This document shows, in pieces, positions 49,272-61,799 of a DNA stretch of 64,000 nucleotides. Each line of letters opens with the position of its first letter. Positions within the stretch are counted from its first letter, which is position 1. The position numbers and the translations under genes are program-made. Under the pieces are notes generated by a model, which saw only the letters and a program-made list of their open reading frames with translations, made no database searches and was not told where the DNA came from. The stretch is from Erpobdella octoculata (Eukaryota > Annelida > Clitellata > Hirudinida > Erpobdellidae), in contig OZ022238.1 of assembly GCA_963978895.1 (NCBI GenBank), positions 16,687,392 to 16,751,391 on the forward strand. The letters are read 5' to 3'.

Positions 49272-50836
49272 ATGATGTTGAAACCCGATGAAGATGATGG
49301 CTACTGCTCCAGATCCAGTCTTGACAGTCCAACCCAGATAATAAAAGGAGAAATGACTAACTCTAATGCTACTGAAGGGTTTAATAACAATAATAAAGAA
49401 AGCAAGATCAATCAGGTAACCTCATCATTGTCTTATTCGTCCTCTGCTCCCAGTTTTCTGGAGGTGATGCTTATGAGAGATGACTGGAAAAAAGTCAAAG
49501 ATTTGGGAGGTGTTCTTTCGAAGAACGTAGACAATGGAGTTTCTTCCACAGGGATATCCCAAGACAAGTTGTTTATCAGTAACAGAGGTGAAGTTATTAA
49601 TGGTTCTGGTGGTATGAGACAACAAGATGCAGTTGAAAAGATAAGGGAGAGAGAATTTCAACCAAGAAAGTTAATCAAACTGATGCCATCCAGCTCTCAG
49701 AACATGTTGTTCTTTACAAAGCAGTCAGCTCTCAGCGGTCTTGTGGTCAGTACAAAGTCGAACTTGACTTCTGGCTCTATGACGTTTCAGTCTCTCATAA
49801 AGAATAACAACCACAATGCAGGAATTAGTCACCTCAACAGCTCTCAGCAGGTTGTGGTGAAAAATTCTAACATCACTTTACCAGTTTCCTCCAATTTAAA
49901 CAAGCAATCAATAAGGTTGACTGCTGCAGAAGTTCTCAAGTCAAAAATTAATCACAACTCTGTTGAAATATCTAACAAGGTTCAATCAACTCAAATCGGA
50001 TCTAACAAGAAGGTTACCAAAGAGTTGAATTCACTAACATCGAGCAATAACAACACATTCACCTCTGCCAGGACTGGTCAGCCATATATCAGGGGCAGCA
50101 GAGGTTGGGGGTCGAGGGCAAAGTCCTGCTTCTATGCCGGTCGTCAGGAGCTACATCCGGTCATCGATCATGATTACTGTGAGTTTTCTGCTTTCAATGC
50201 AGAGATACAAAGTGGAATAATACTCATGAGCAGCGAGACGTGTGCACGGACCGATCGGTTGAATCTCAAACGAAACAAGGCTAATGGTAGTCAACCCGCA
50301 GTTCAAACCATTCCTCCTAAAAGCAACAATAGCATTTTGAGAAATCGAGAGGCCTCTCCTTTGCACGTTCATAGAGCACCAGGAAACCATTTGCAGCAGA
50401 TTAATGTGGACAGCAAAAAGAAATGTTTGAAGAGAAAAATGAACGATCCTTTTGACGTCTCCCTCCCGGCTCAGCCGGCCAAAAATTCCGTTGGCAGACC
50501 GAGACTGTCTAGCAAATTTGAGAAAAGTCATCAGGTACTTTTTCCTAAGAAAACATCTACCGGAGGGTATGATTCGTCAGAGGATTTCATGTCTCCGCCA
50601 CTTACAGACGATAAAAATTATGTAAAAATACCGGGCAGCTTCCAAAACGATTTTGTTTACTTCGCCACGACTCGAGGTAGGTCGTCACGAAAAAGAAACT
50701 CCGATAAATTAACATCTCAGATGACAACACCAGCTGATCAACAGCACCAACCGTTGCACACATCCGGAAGTCATTCGTCTGGAATTAAAGCTTTCGAGTG
50801 GTACAAAGAGATGGCTCAAACAGACAAGAGCAGCAG
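49272..50836 (+). CDS. Unnamed gene, coding exon 1
   Basis: Opens MMLKPDEDDGYCSRSSLDSP and runs 521 codons plus two bases to donor AG|GTGGCT. It holds Ser/Asn-rich sequence and then a more ordered stretch near the end (IKAFEWYKEMAQTDKSSR). Confidence 0.8.
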
Positions 50837-53800
50837 GTGGCTCATATGTTAATCTTTATCAATATTTTTATTATCGAGTTTGACTTATTTCCTGTAAGTT
50901 GGTAAAGATGAAAGTAAGGGACATTTTATTAACAGGTTTGGCAATGCACATCAGATAGAGGCAGGGCAAGTGGAGATGGGATCCTATTTGTGTTCAGCAG
51001 AGGAGGATGGAAAAACACTCATTAGTGAATCAGAGGTTGCCGACCTTGTCATGCAGCTGCTACCTTCCTCAGAGGATAGCAAAGATGACCAGGATCTTGG
51101 CCTGGGATCTTCGAATAATGATGTTATGACATCGGATGACATCTTGACATCTAACGATGGACACAACCTCATGGAACATTTTATTGATATCAACAACATC
51201 GACCTCAATGTCATAAGTGGCGAATTTGGTGGTGGTCTCAGTCCGATCCATTATCTGAAGCATCTTGATGATCAGAAACATGATTCTGTGCAAGATCATC
51301 AAAGTATTTTAAGAGCATATTTCAAATTATTTATAATTAATTACTGTTTAATAATCAGTTATAAATTATGTGCTGTCGATATTAATCGTTTTGACATTGT
51401 TAAATGTACTTACTAAACTTGGATTTATGTGGGAGATGAACTTTATTTACATATTTTTCATAAAATATGTTTTTTCTGTAACATGTAGACTTTCATCCAT
51501 TGGACTTCCCTCTAATTACATCGACTGCTCAGCTGCTCGATGACATTAACGACAACGACCTACTGATCACTTCAGAGTTAGCCAGCATGAATGCTCTTCT
51601 GAAGGAGCTCTCAGACGATCACATGGGAGTCTGCGATTCTGCCGACGTGTTGTCTCACATGCCCGGTGTTGATGCCAGTTCCATCAATGATGATGCCATG
51701 GTCATGTGCTTGCTCGACTCCACTGATAACAAGCTACTAAGTGGTAATGAGTGCGACGTAAAAATCGAAAACAACAATTTACGAGTTGAGGAAGTTCGTC
51801 CCCTCACTCCGATTTCTCCTGAATGTTTGGCCTTACCTAGCAATCTGGCAGATGATTTCCAGACTTTTAATTTTAATCCTGAAAATAAAGTTTTTGGCGT
51901 CAAAGATGTATGTGTAGGTAAACCAATGGAACAGAGCGTAGATTTTCCTTCACTGCTTACTCCACCGCCATCACTACCTCCATCTGCTGCTCCTCCCGAA
52001 CTTATAACTGTCAACATGTTTTGGAATGATTTGCCAGGTTTGCTTATAGAAAACAGAGAGTATGTCAGATTGGTTGATATCCACAAGCAGATCATGCCTG
52101 CCAAGGATACGGGAATACTTAAGAAGAGGTGTGCCATGCTCAACCTCCAAGTTTCTTTTTGCTCCGAAATGCAGAGAGACTTTCTAATCCGCTACATGAA
52201 TGCCACAAAATCAAAGAGCCGAGTAATCGTCACGAAAAACACCGCTCTTGCGCTGATAAGTTTCTACGTCAGTCCTCGGATGAAGGCTTTGGTCGCCGAA
52301 AATGGAGAACTGGATCACCATCACACCCTGGAGGAATGTCTCGGTTAGTTTAGTTTGTATTTGTTTTAATGGTGTGTTTTATCTTTGTATCAAGTCTAAA
52401 CTTATTTGTAGTGTTGTTGATTGTCTGAGTAATTTGTACGCCTGACTCTTTTTATTGAAAATGTCATCTTTCAGTGAGCTATGTTGCGTTGATAAAAGTA
52501 TCATAGAGTAATTATTAATGATGCGATTGTGGTGGATTTTGAATTCAGAGAATGGAATGAGAGCAGAAGGGGGTATTAATCAATCTGTTCTGAATTCTGG
52601 CTCTCGTAAAGCAGCACCCGATCTGCATATTTTGCAAGTGTTAGTATCATGTCTCTGTTATGGTTAATATTTTATTTCGCTAATAAGTTAGACGAGACAA
52701 ATAAATTTTAATTTTTCATCCTTTATCAGAGCCCCAGAAAACATCCCACAAGACCCAGCAAAGGATGCTGGGATGACTAGTGAGAGATCTCAGAAGTCCA
52801 TAAAGAGATCACCACGACTTGTCCATAAAAGATTTTCTTATCTTGATCTTATCAACAACGGATTCTCTTCTTCATCATCATCAAATTTGAATGCCAGGAA
52901 TGCTTCTGCCAAAAAAATCAAGTCCAACTCTCGAGACAGTCCCAACATAAACACTCAATCCAAATACCAGCCTTTAGTATCGGCATTAAAAGCAAAACTT
53001 TCACACAAAAATAGACGAAACACTAATATGTACCCTCAGCGAAATGAATCCGTCGTGTATAGGAGGAAGAGGCAGCTGATAGGAATCGGGCAGGGCAGGA
53101 ATAATTTGAAAAAATTAACATTTAAATCAAATTCATTTCTGTCACTGAGAGGTTCTTTGCACTACAGAAGACAACAGGTAGAGGAAACATCAACACTTTC
53201 CGAAGAGCCGATTCAGAGCAGACCATCTAGTAGCAACGTATATGCAGCTGAACACTGTTATGCAGCTTATCCTTCTAGTTTTCATGCTTCTCCAGTAGAC
53301 GAAAACAAGTCTTTTCCAGATGAGTCGGAAGCCGACATTTCTGAGGTCAGTAGTCACTTCTCCCATGAAGAAATACAGGCTCTAAAATCAACATCAGAAG
53401 AAGATTGTGAGGGATCAATGACTGCCAATGAAAGTGATCCTAGTGAAACTTATCTTGATGCATCCATAGGAGAGTGTAAAAGTGATTTTTCTGATGTGGC
53501 ATATTTCCCAGGTAACTTCAATTTACAACAAGAGGCTGATGATAAAGTTCAACAGCCTGAACCAGTTTGTGATCATATCCATGTAAGTATTGACAATGCA
53601 GTAGAAAACGTCCATGATTCTAAGCCAAATCCTAAAAGTTCCAATTTTCCAGTACTTCAAAAACCTGGTTCAGACAGAGTTTTAAGATCCAGCACCAGTG
53701 CAATGGACAGTAAAAATACTATATTATCTACTAAAAACAGACAAAATAAAAGTTTAGAGATGAGTCTAAATAGAAACTATCACAGTACTTCATTTTATTC

Positions 53801-54101
53801 TCTAAGACGTAGTCACAAACTCGATGACGAAGTTAGTAATGAAAACCGTTCTCCAAGAATGATAAGAAACAAGAAACGCATTCTTAAAATGTTCCATGCA
53901 CAAAGCATTCTAAAAAGACCTCTTGCCAAATCCACAAGTCCAAAAACTGTCACACATGAATACAAGTCACACTTGGCGACACATGCCTTAGTGAAAAAAA
54001 ATAATGTCGTAAAAAATGGAGGGGCAGGCAGTCAACAGTCACAGCTGCAGGCTAGACCTCACAGACTTGCTAGAAAGAAATTTGATGTTCTGAAGTTCTA
54101 A
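49272..54101 (+). CDS. Unnamed nuclear-type protein with SKI/DACH-like region, 4 coding exons
   Basis: Exons 49272-50836, 50936-51303, 51489-52343 and 52738-54101 join in frame to 1,383 codons. I cannot name the family. The protein is low-complexity and rich in Ser, Asn and Lys, with basic patches (SKKKCLKRKMND, RGRSSRKRNSDK, RRKRQL). An acidic Asp/Ser-rich middle and a basic C-terminal exon follow. One compact region, about residues 833-910, reads VRLVDIHKQIMPAKDTGILK and then LNLQVSFCSEMQRDFL, with VIVTKNTALAL after it. The spacing L-(N/D)-(L/I)-x4-C-x3-Q-x3-L and the ITK-like strand resemble the SKI/SNO/DAC fold. A chromatin or transcription role is inference only. The ATG at 49272 has an in-frame TAA six bases upstream (49266-49268). 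Confidence 0.8.
50936..51303 (+). CDS. Unnamed gene, coding exon 2
   Basis: Encodes FGNAHQIEAGQVEMGSYLCS, then DGKTLISESEVADLVMQLL, and continues in acidic sequence. The acceptor is TTAACAG and the donor A|GTATTT; both joins are in phase. Confidence 0.8.
51489..52343 (+). CDS. Unnamed gene, coding exon 3 with SKI/DACH-like region
   Basis: Encodes FHPLDFPLITSTAQLLDDIN onward. A proline-rich stretch (LLTPPPSLPPSAAPPEL) precedes the SKI/DACH-like region at 52055-52290. The acceptor is CATGTAG and the donor CTCG|GTTAGT. Confidence 0.8.
52738..54101 (+). CDS. Unnamed gene, coding exon 4, stop
   Basis: The acceptor CCCCAG at 52732-52737 was chosen over the AG at 52729 because only it keeps the frame open (ENIPQDPAKDAG). 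The exon encodes a basic, serine-rich tail ending RLARKKFDVLKF. Confidence 0.78.
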
Positions 54102-54249
54102 TGTCATCAGTGGCATTTTTCAGAACATACATTAATTCATTCGTGCTTCAATATCTGTGTTAGGATTTTTGCATGATGGCGTATTGAATCAGCGTTTTTG
54201 TTTTTCATCAAAGTTTGATGGTTAAATTATTTTTTTGTAGCATAATGTA

Positions 54250-54255
54250 AATAAA
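54250..54255 (+). promoter_or_regulatory. Poly(A) signal candidate, unnamed gene
   Basis: AATAAA lies 150 bp after the stop codon. Confidence 0.45.
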
Positions 54256-54817
54256 TGTAAATTATATTAAATTTTATTCATGTCCTGTTGTAAATTTTGA
54301 AATGTTATCAATCAATGATATTAAAGTTATTTAATTGATGTCTGATAGATATGTAACACCCAGTGAAAGTTTGGTGTTAATATTCTCATAAATGAAAACT
54401 GGTGGGACATCAGTAAAAGGTGCAAATTTCTAGTAAAGGGGAGGTCTTGTACAATGGGTGACCGGACAAAATGTCATGGATAAAATTTCTGGTGTAAGAC
54501 TGGTCAATGCATAATTCGTAATAGAAGGTTGATGTGAATAAATCTGATTTGGATGTTATTACTAATCGCAGATCCTTGATATGTCAATATTAACAACACT
54601 AGCAGTTTCAGGGAGACTAGAGATTTTCACAAAATTTAGAAGTTTGATTTTTCTCGTAGCTTGCAACTTCATTGGTACCCCGACATAAGGGCTCGCATTG
54701 CTTAAAGCCTACTTTGTATAGTCTTGATTTTCTGTATATTGGTGTACATGTGCATACCATATGCAATAGTTGTTTTCTTCTAATTATTTATTGAAAATCA
54801 TATTTAGTAATTATTTG

Positions 54818-56264
54818 TAAGCTTCTGCGTCCCGTTATTTTTTTGGAACGATACGATCCGATACGATTTCTGAAATTTGCCCCGAATTAAACGATACGAT
54901 ACGAGACGTTCCGAACAATAACGATACGATATCGATACGATACGATACGATTTCGGGATCTCGACTGAAGCGGAAATTTTGCCTAGAGATAACATAGAAT
55001 GATGAACTATACGCGACAGACAATATTAATAACTACATTAAAGAAATTCATTGAAAAAAATATATAAATATTAAAAAATTTATAAATTTATAAAAATTTA
55101 CCAAATTTAATTTTTTTTACAACTTGAAATAAGTTTTATTTGTTTAGTTTCGGTACATCTATTTGTCTAAATTTAGACTCTAAATAAAACGCTACCGCCG
55201 ATAGAAAGTATTTATTTATTATTTACTTTATTTAGTTCGCATTATGCGGTAGTTTATCAATTTAATTAAATGATTTTACTTGCCAATGAAAAGAAAAATT
55301 AAAATTATTTTTTCAAGTAATTGAAAAGTAGAAAACCTTCTAGCACACCAAGAGAACGACATTTTTAGGCAATTCAATTTATTCAAATGATTTGACCCCG
55401 GTGACGCGGCATGATAATGATGACAAACACGAGAAAGTGCCTCTATGCAAGAATTAAGAAAGTGAAAAAAAAACCCAGCGTGTTTATTTATAGGCGATGG
55501 CGAATGCGGTTAGCAATAGCAAGAAAGAAGCTGAGAAAGTTTCGAATTCCAGCTGCAGACGATACGGGCTACGGCTCTGTCGTGCACACTACAGGTGGCA
55601 CACACATACTCACACACAACCAAGAATATCATCGAGATTATAAATATATATCTTAGATGAACTACTATTACGGTCAATTACGAATATCGAAACACTAAAA
55701 TAATCATTCCAATTCTATGTAACAAATTTGAAAAAATAAGTTTATGAAACAGACTAAACCAAAACATAAACATAGAATGATCATTACTATTACATTACTC
55801 ATTATTCTCATTAATAATAATAGTCATCGATGTCAGCGAGTACGATTGCCTTGTAGGGCTTGTAGTATCAGTAGTATGCGCAGAGCTCGACTAGCAGCCT
55901 AAGAGGAGCGTGGCTTTTTTGCTGCCGGTTCCCAGACTAAAAATAGTAAATAATGGAGCTACAGGCTGTCTGGAAAACCGAATTTAAAGTGGGGATGATA
56001 ATAGTTGTTGAATCAATTGCAAATATTCACAGTTGTGACAATCGTTAATTAAATATGTATGACTTTATTTATTGGAAAATATTTTTATAAAATCCCGATA
56101 TTTTTCGAGATTTTAATCGAGAATGAAATTTTAAGTATCGCCAATTAATATCGATACGAGATTTCTTCCGCAGGCTGTATCGGTTCAATAGTGATACGGG
56201 AATCCCGTATCGTTTTGAAATCTCGATTGAATTCGAGATAACGATATCGGGACGCAGATGCTTA
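54818..56264. mobile_element. TAAGC-ended DNA element, copy B
   Basis: This is a 1,447-bp copy with the same inverted termini (TAAGCTTCTGCGTCCCG and its complement). An 8-bp duplication ATTATTTG lies at 54810-54817 and 56265-56272. It lacks the hAT found in copy A and has about 165 bp not present there. It lies 0.7 kb downstream of the unnamed gene. Confidence 0.87.
55411..55656 (+). CDS. 81-residue basic ORF inside TAAGC element copy B
   Basis: This is the counterpart of 18874-19116, open over its full length with one extra Lys codon. Confidence 0.3.
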   Translation: MIMMTNTRKCLYARIKKVKKKPSVFIYRRWRMRLAIARKKLRKFRIPAADDTGYGSVVHTTGGTHILTHNQEYHRDYKYIS

Positions 56265-56776
56265 ATTATTTGTAATTTTAACAAAAATTTATAAACAGAA
56301 AAAATTTACATATTATAAAGCAACAAAATTATTAAACAGCATTATTATAGATCCTAAAAAAAACATAAAATTTCATTTCCAATAATCAAACATGAAATTA
56401 TCTTAACAGTTTTGATAGTCAAAAACAGATCTGAAAAATATATATTCAGTGTTATTACTTTTATTACATGCCTGCATGCACTAATTTCATCAACAACTGA
56501 CTCTTCATTGTACAACTTATTTAAGCTTCAGAAAATAGTAACTTGTAAGTAATATCCATTTTAATCTTGTAAAAAACATAAATGCTCACAGAGGGCTCTT
56601 TTGATGTAAACTAAAAAATAAGGGCCTTTTGTCTTATTTGATCAACAGCTGACCCTACATTGTATAACATAATAAAACTTTAGAAATATGCATTTTGATC
56701 TGACCTTGTAAAAAAGTGAATCAAAAAACTAAGTTTTTTAAAAACACATTTTTATATAATCAATTATATATATATA

Positions 56777-58595
56777 CTAGCTGGGTTACCCGGCGTTGCC
56801 CGGGGATTTTAAAGGCTTTTTATCGTTTTCTCTCTGGCTCCCGTTTCCTTAACCGCTTGCTTTCCCGTTCCATGTCGCTTTCTCACTCCTGGTCGCATTT
56901 CTGCTCACGGTCGCTCTCCCGTCCCCGGTCTCTTTTACTTTTCCCGATCCCGGTTGCTTTTACGCTTTACCGCTCCAGCTTGCTCTTCTTTTCGCTCTTC
57001 TGTTCCTCCATTAAATTTTAGAGCCTTCCCAATGTGGCTTAGATGGGCTGTAGCGGAATGCTGTGCACAGTCATCAAAATTGATCTGTTCTCTCGTTAAC
57101 ACTTTGTTGTTTGGTTTGCTCGTTTAGTTACGTCTGAACTTCCTCAATTTTAATTAGTGTTCTTTAATGTATTGGTTCCACTCTGCAAGTGTGATCTTCT
57201 GCAAAGGCTTATTATGATTAACTGAAGCTGAAAAAAAAAAAGAATTTATTAGTTAACGGCTGCAATAATGTTAAAATCCGCTCATATATCTCAACAGGTT
57301 ATATTTATTTTAAATACTTGTAAGATTATAAATGCTTACAATAGATTTATCACACACTGTTCAACAGCTGCTTTTCGTAAAATCGCTAGTCTTAGTTTTT
57401 GAGTTGTTCTTAGTTTTTAAGTGTCATGTCTACAGAAAGCATATAACGCTACATGTGGCATGTTAATAAATGTTGACCCGTGGCTTTGAAAAATGTGATA
57501 TAAAACACAGATTGAAATAAAACATGAAGTAATAATAATATTAAAAACCTTCAAAGCATTAACTTAATGAATTTTCCGAGAGTTTTCTGAGATCATCAAT
57601 TTGGAACAATCGAAGAGTACCACTTTTATTTAGCAAATGATGCAATTATAAATTGAACAAAACAGCAGCAGATTGATAGGCTGGCTTGAGAACTTTGTTC
57701 ATGATTTTGTTGAAACACAAAAATACTGCACTTGCTTTCATTTCTTTCAAATTTCATGCACCTCATATATCAGTGAAACTTTTACAATATGGTCTCCATA
57801 CATTTACATAGGGACGATTTTTCACTTGCGTTTGGAGCCATGTAGATTAATATTTTCGACCGCATTGGGGTTCTAGCTTAATGCATTAGAAAGACAAATA
57901 TATTAGCCAAACATAGAAACAAATTTTTGGAAAATAGTCTAACAAATAAAAAAGTTATGAAGCAAAATATAGATCAGGGTATGACAAATCGTCTCCATAC
58001 ATTTACATAGGGACGGCGACGGTTTTTCGCCTATAACTTTTTTATTTTTTGCAATATTAAATTTATTTTTACACCATTATATTTCCTTTTTAAATACCTT
58101 TCCAACGATCTATAGCACAACCCCAATGCACGAACTTTTTTTGCACTATGGTTCGGGGATCCAGCTGCGCAGCCAACTTCTCCCTCGTGGAGGTTCGGAA
58201 GAGAATGAGCCTCAATGAGCTCTATGAAATCAAAACAAAGGTATCCGGCGGCACCATAGATATCTATGGGCGGCACTAAACAACACATATTTATTTAATT
58301 TAATATTTATATTTAAAACCTTTAAAACTCAAGAAAAAAAAAATATTTTGTATAATTTAACTATAAATTAATTTTATTTTATTTTGTAGAAAAAAAATTT
58401 ACTCCAACTTACTACCGCTGACCAAAACGTTTTTTGTCCATAAAACATCAACGGAGAAACCAATTTATTTAAAATTTTACAGGAACCACCGCTTGAATAA
58501 GATACATAAGTGTGCCAAATTTCAATTAAATCTGTTCGGCCGTTTACATTTTATGTCCGAACAAACAAACAAACATTTCATTTTTATATATAAGA
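56777..58595 (-). mobile_element. Helitron-like element downstream of TAAGC copy B
   Basis: The minus strand begins A|TCTTATATATAAAAATG and ends CCGGGTAACCCAGCTAG|T. No Rep/helicase frame was seen. Internal repeats include CTCCATACATTTACATAGGG twice. Confidence 0.55.
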
Positions 58596-58646
58596 TAGAA
58601 TTGTTAAAATGAAAAATATAAATCATGAACTCAGTCAATAGGAAAA

Positions 58647-58850
<204 letters not shown>

Positions 58851-58851
<1 letters not shown>

Positions 58852-59040
58852 ACTTACTACCGCTGACCAAAACGTTTTTTGTCCATAAAACATCAACGGA
58901 GAAACCAATTTATTTAAAATTTTACAGGAACCACCGCTTAAATAAGATACATAAGTGTGCCAAATTTCAATTAAATCTGTTCGGCCGTTTACATTTGATG
59001 TCCGAACAAACAAACAAACATTTCATTTTTATATATAAGA
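58851..59040 (-). repeat. Duplicate of a Helitron 5' end
   Basis: These 190 bp are nearly identical to 58406-58595, separated from it by a (TA)n tract. Confidence 0.85.
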
Positions 59041-59045
59041 TATAT

Positions 59046-59046
<1 letters not shown>

Positions 59047-59109
<63 letters not shown>
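59047..59109. repeat. (TA)n microsatellite
   Basis: TA run just right of the duplicated Helitron end. Confidence 0.98.
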
Positions 59110-59112
<3 letters not shown>

Positions 59113-60929
59113 CCTCTCAAGTAACCTCGTATTCATTACCAATAATGATACAATTTTAGTTTAGAATTGATTGCAAAATTTGACAACAGACAGAGAAGTC
59201 AAGTTAAATACAAGTGTGTAAAAACACAAGTGCCTAATTCAGAGATATAAATTAAGGGCCGTTTTGTCGATGTCCTTTTGTCTGAGGGTTTGACGGGTCA
59301 CAGTCAATAACATCAATGGCAGTTTCAGGTGGCCTAGAGGTTTTCTCAAATTTAGTTTAGTTTTTCCTTAAGCTTGCAACTTAATAAAGGTAATTAAAGT
59401 GGATTGAATATTGTGACATATTAAATTGGTCATTTAATAAATTAAATGGTTTTATATTTATAGTAATTTCACTGAATAGATAAAATTGGCAAAATAGTCT
59501 GCAATATTAAATTGACATGAGAAAAAGGATTAGACAGGCAGGATATTTTAGGTTTCTAAAAGTTAATAGAATAATTTCTCTATTAATTGGATAGTCTGAG
59601 CTGGATTAGATGATAGGAAGACTAATTTTCAATTAATAAACTTGAGAATAAATTAGGAATTTTTTTCATCTCAGACAGCCAAGGATAGCAACATCAGAAA
59701 TAAGATCAGAATAAAGTTGCGAAACCATCCTTATTATCATCACTGATAAATTACATTTAATTTATAACCAAATCTTGCTAACAAGAACACTACTTCTCAT
59801 AAGAAAATTAGAGAGATTATCATTTGTAACATTGTACAATCACTTGACAACTCAAAAACCAAGGTGTTTCAGAAGCACAGGCACTTTAACATCAGATGTC
59901 AGAGACTCTAGTCCAAATGCCTTAGTTCATCATAAAAAAATATAACTGTTGCTTCAGATATATTAAAACTAAAATCATTAAATCATATCCCAATGCTCTG
60001 ATATTATTTCATCATTAACAACAGCTACTATTTATCACATCACATTCCACAATTTTCAATGGCTCAGAAATTTCATTGTCATCAATATATCAAGAGTAGC
60101 AAATATTTTTTAAGCATCACAGCCACCTGTCTGTACAAGAAGAACTAGGATATAACAGAGCTATCAGACAAATGCCTCAGGGTCGTCAAAAAGATTGAAG
60201 ACGTCACAACGTTTGGCTCAATCGAAAAACTCAACTGAAACCACGTCACGGCAACTTCTATCCGACTCGTCATCGTTTCATCACTTAACCACAGCCCAGG
60301 CCTCGCATTTTTGAAACCACGTTTTGCAAGGGTCATAAAAATACTAGATTAAAAATAAGCGCGATAAAAGGCTACCTCAAAATAATTAAATTAACAAATT
60401 AAAAGTTACTCCAAATCCTAAATGAAATAAATGGAGTTGAATGGTCACAAACTATAAAACGACCACCATGAATGGAAACAGCATAGAAGTAGACTAGTAG
60501 AGGGCCAGAGAGAGAGAACTGCCGTAACAAGCACTTATTTATATACAAATAATTAATACAAAGATATTAAAACATAATAGATCTGTAAAATAATAGATCA
60601 AATTTTTCAGCGTAATTATTTTTCATAATTTGACAAAATATGCACAAAAAATTTTCAGACTTACTAGAAAAATTTTAAAATCAAGATTGAAAAACGGGAA
60701 GTTAGTTAATTTTCACCTTCAAGGTTTGCAAACATTCAAGTAAGCAAGCAAGACCAACAGTGAAGTTAATATAAGAGATTTAACAGTTTTGAGTCAAGTC
60801 CCACAGTTTTGGCCAGGACCCCAGTTTAATCAGCCCCCCAGTTTTTTGGTAGCTATCTAGTTCCGTTAGCACAATTTGAAAGACTTACAAAACCACGTCG
60901 ATTTATATGGAAACGTAACGACCTTATAT
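59110..60929. other. Intergenic stretch, no gene identified
   Basis: AT-rich apart from 60170-60340, where a 63-codon minus-strand frame starts MTLAKRGFKNARPGLWLSD with more balanced composition. I do not recognise it and see no convincing splice partners. Confidence 0.4.
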
Positions 60930-61240
60930 ATCTATCCTTAGTGCCATGAAACTCTATATCATTGCAATGTTGAGAATATGTCGATTGTTATTCGCTATGT
61001 GTGAAGAAAATGCAATAGAGAACTTGATCTCAATAATCACAGTGAGTGAGGTAGATGTCAAAAGCCTGGTACGTTTGTTGCTTACAGCAATTATAGAGCT
61101 TTGGGCTTTTCGGCTGGACCCCACTTGTATTTTCAGTCCGTGTTATGACGGGGCCAGTGTGATGAGCGGCGGAAAAGAAGACGTACAGAGAATACTGCAA
61201 GACATTTTGGGCCGCAGAATTACATAGTGCACTCCTACTA
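60930..61240 (+). pseudogene. hAT transposase relic (DUF4371-like)
   Basis: The frame 60946-61227 contains CYDGASVMSGGKEDVQRILQ, a hAT core motif. It is followed in the next frame by VHSYYQ, where hATs have VHCxxHQ. The frame breaks at 61225 and a (CA)n tract begins at 61256. Confidence 0.65.
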
Positions 61241-61250
61241 TCAAAAGGGC

Positions 61251-61460
<210 letters not shown>

Positions 61461-61799
61461 ACATATAACGTGTTTTAACTTGTCTTTCCAGCGTTTAAAT
61501 TATTGAAAAAATATCGATTTTGTTGGGTCATTTTTTGTCGGACTCTATTTAATTTCAAAGTGAGTTTCGCTCTTTGTAGCTCATTTAATGTGGTCCTTCT
61601 GTTGTTTCAACTTAAATTTCAATGTTTTTCATCGGTTTCATCTATCAATTGCCGTAATAATTTATTAACTGAAAACTGATTCAGCCTAGCTCTAATTCAA
61701 TGTCTCCGTCTAAACCTAAATATTTCTGATTTTTAACTCTTCCCTTTCAACTTTTATAATATTTAATTTATTGTTTAACATAGGGTTCTGAAGATGGCT

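Noticed and set aside
51655..52143. 162-codon minus-strand frame
   Set aside because: Shadow of coding exon 3 of the unnamed gene, which splices in frame on the plus strand.
52730..52776. Acceptor at 52729 for exon 4 of the unnamed gene
   Set aside because: It leads to a stop within 16 codons after joining exon 3; the AG at 52737 keeps the frame.
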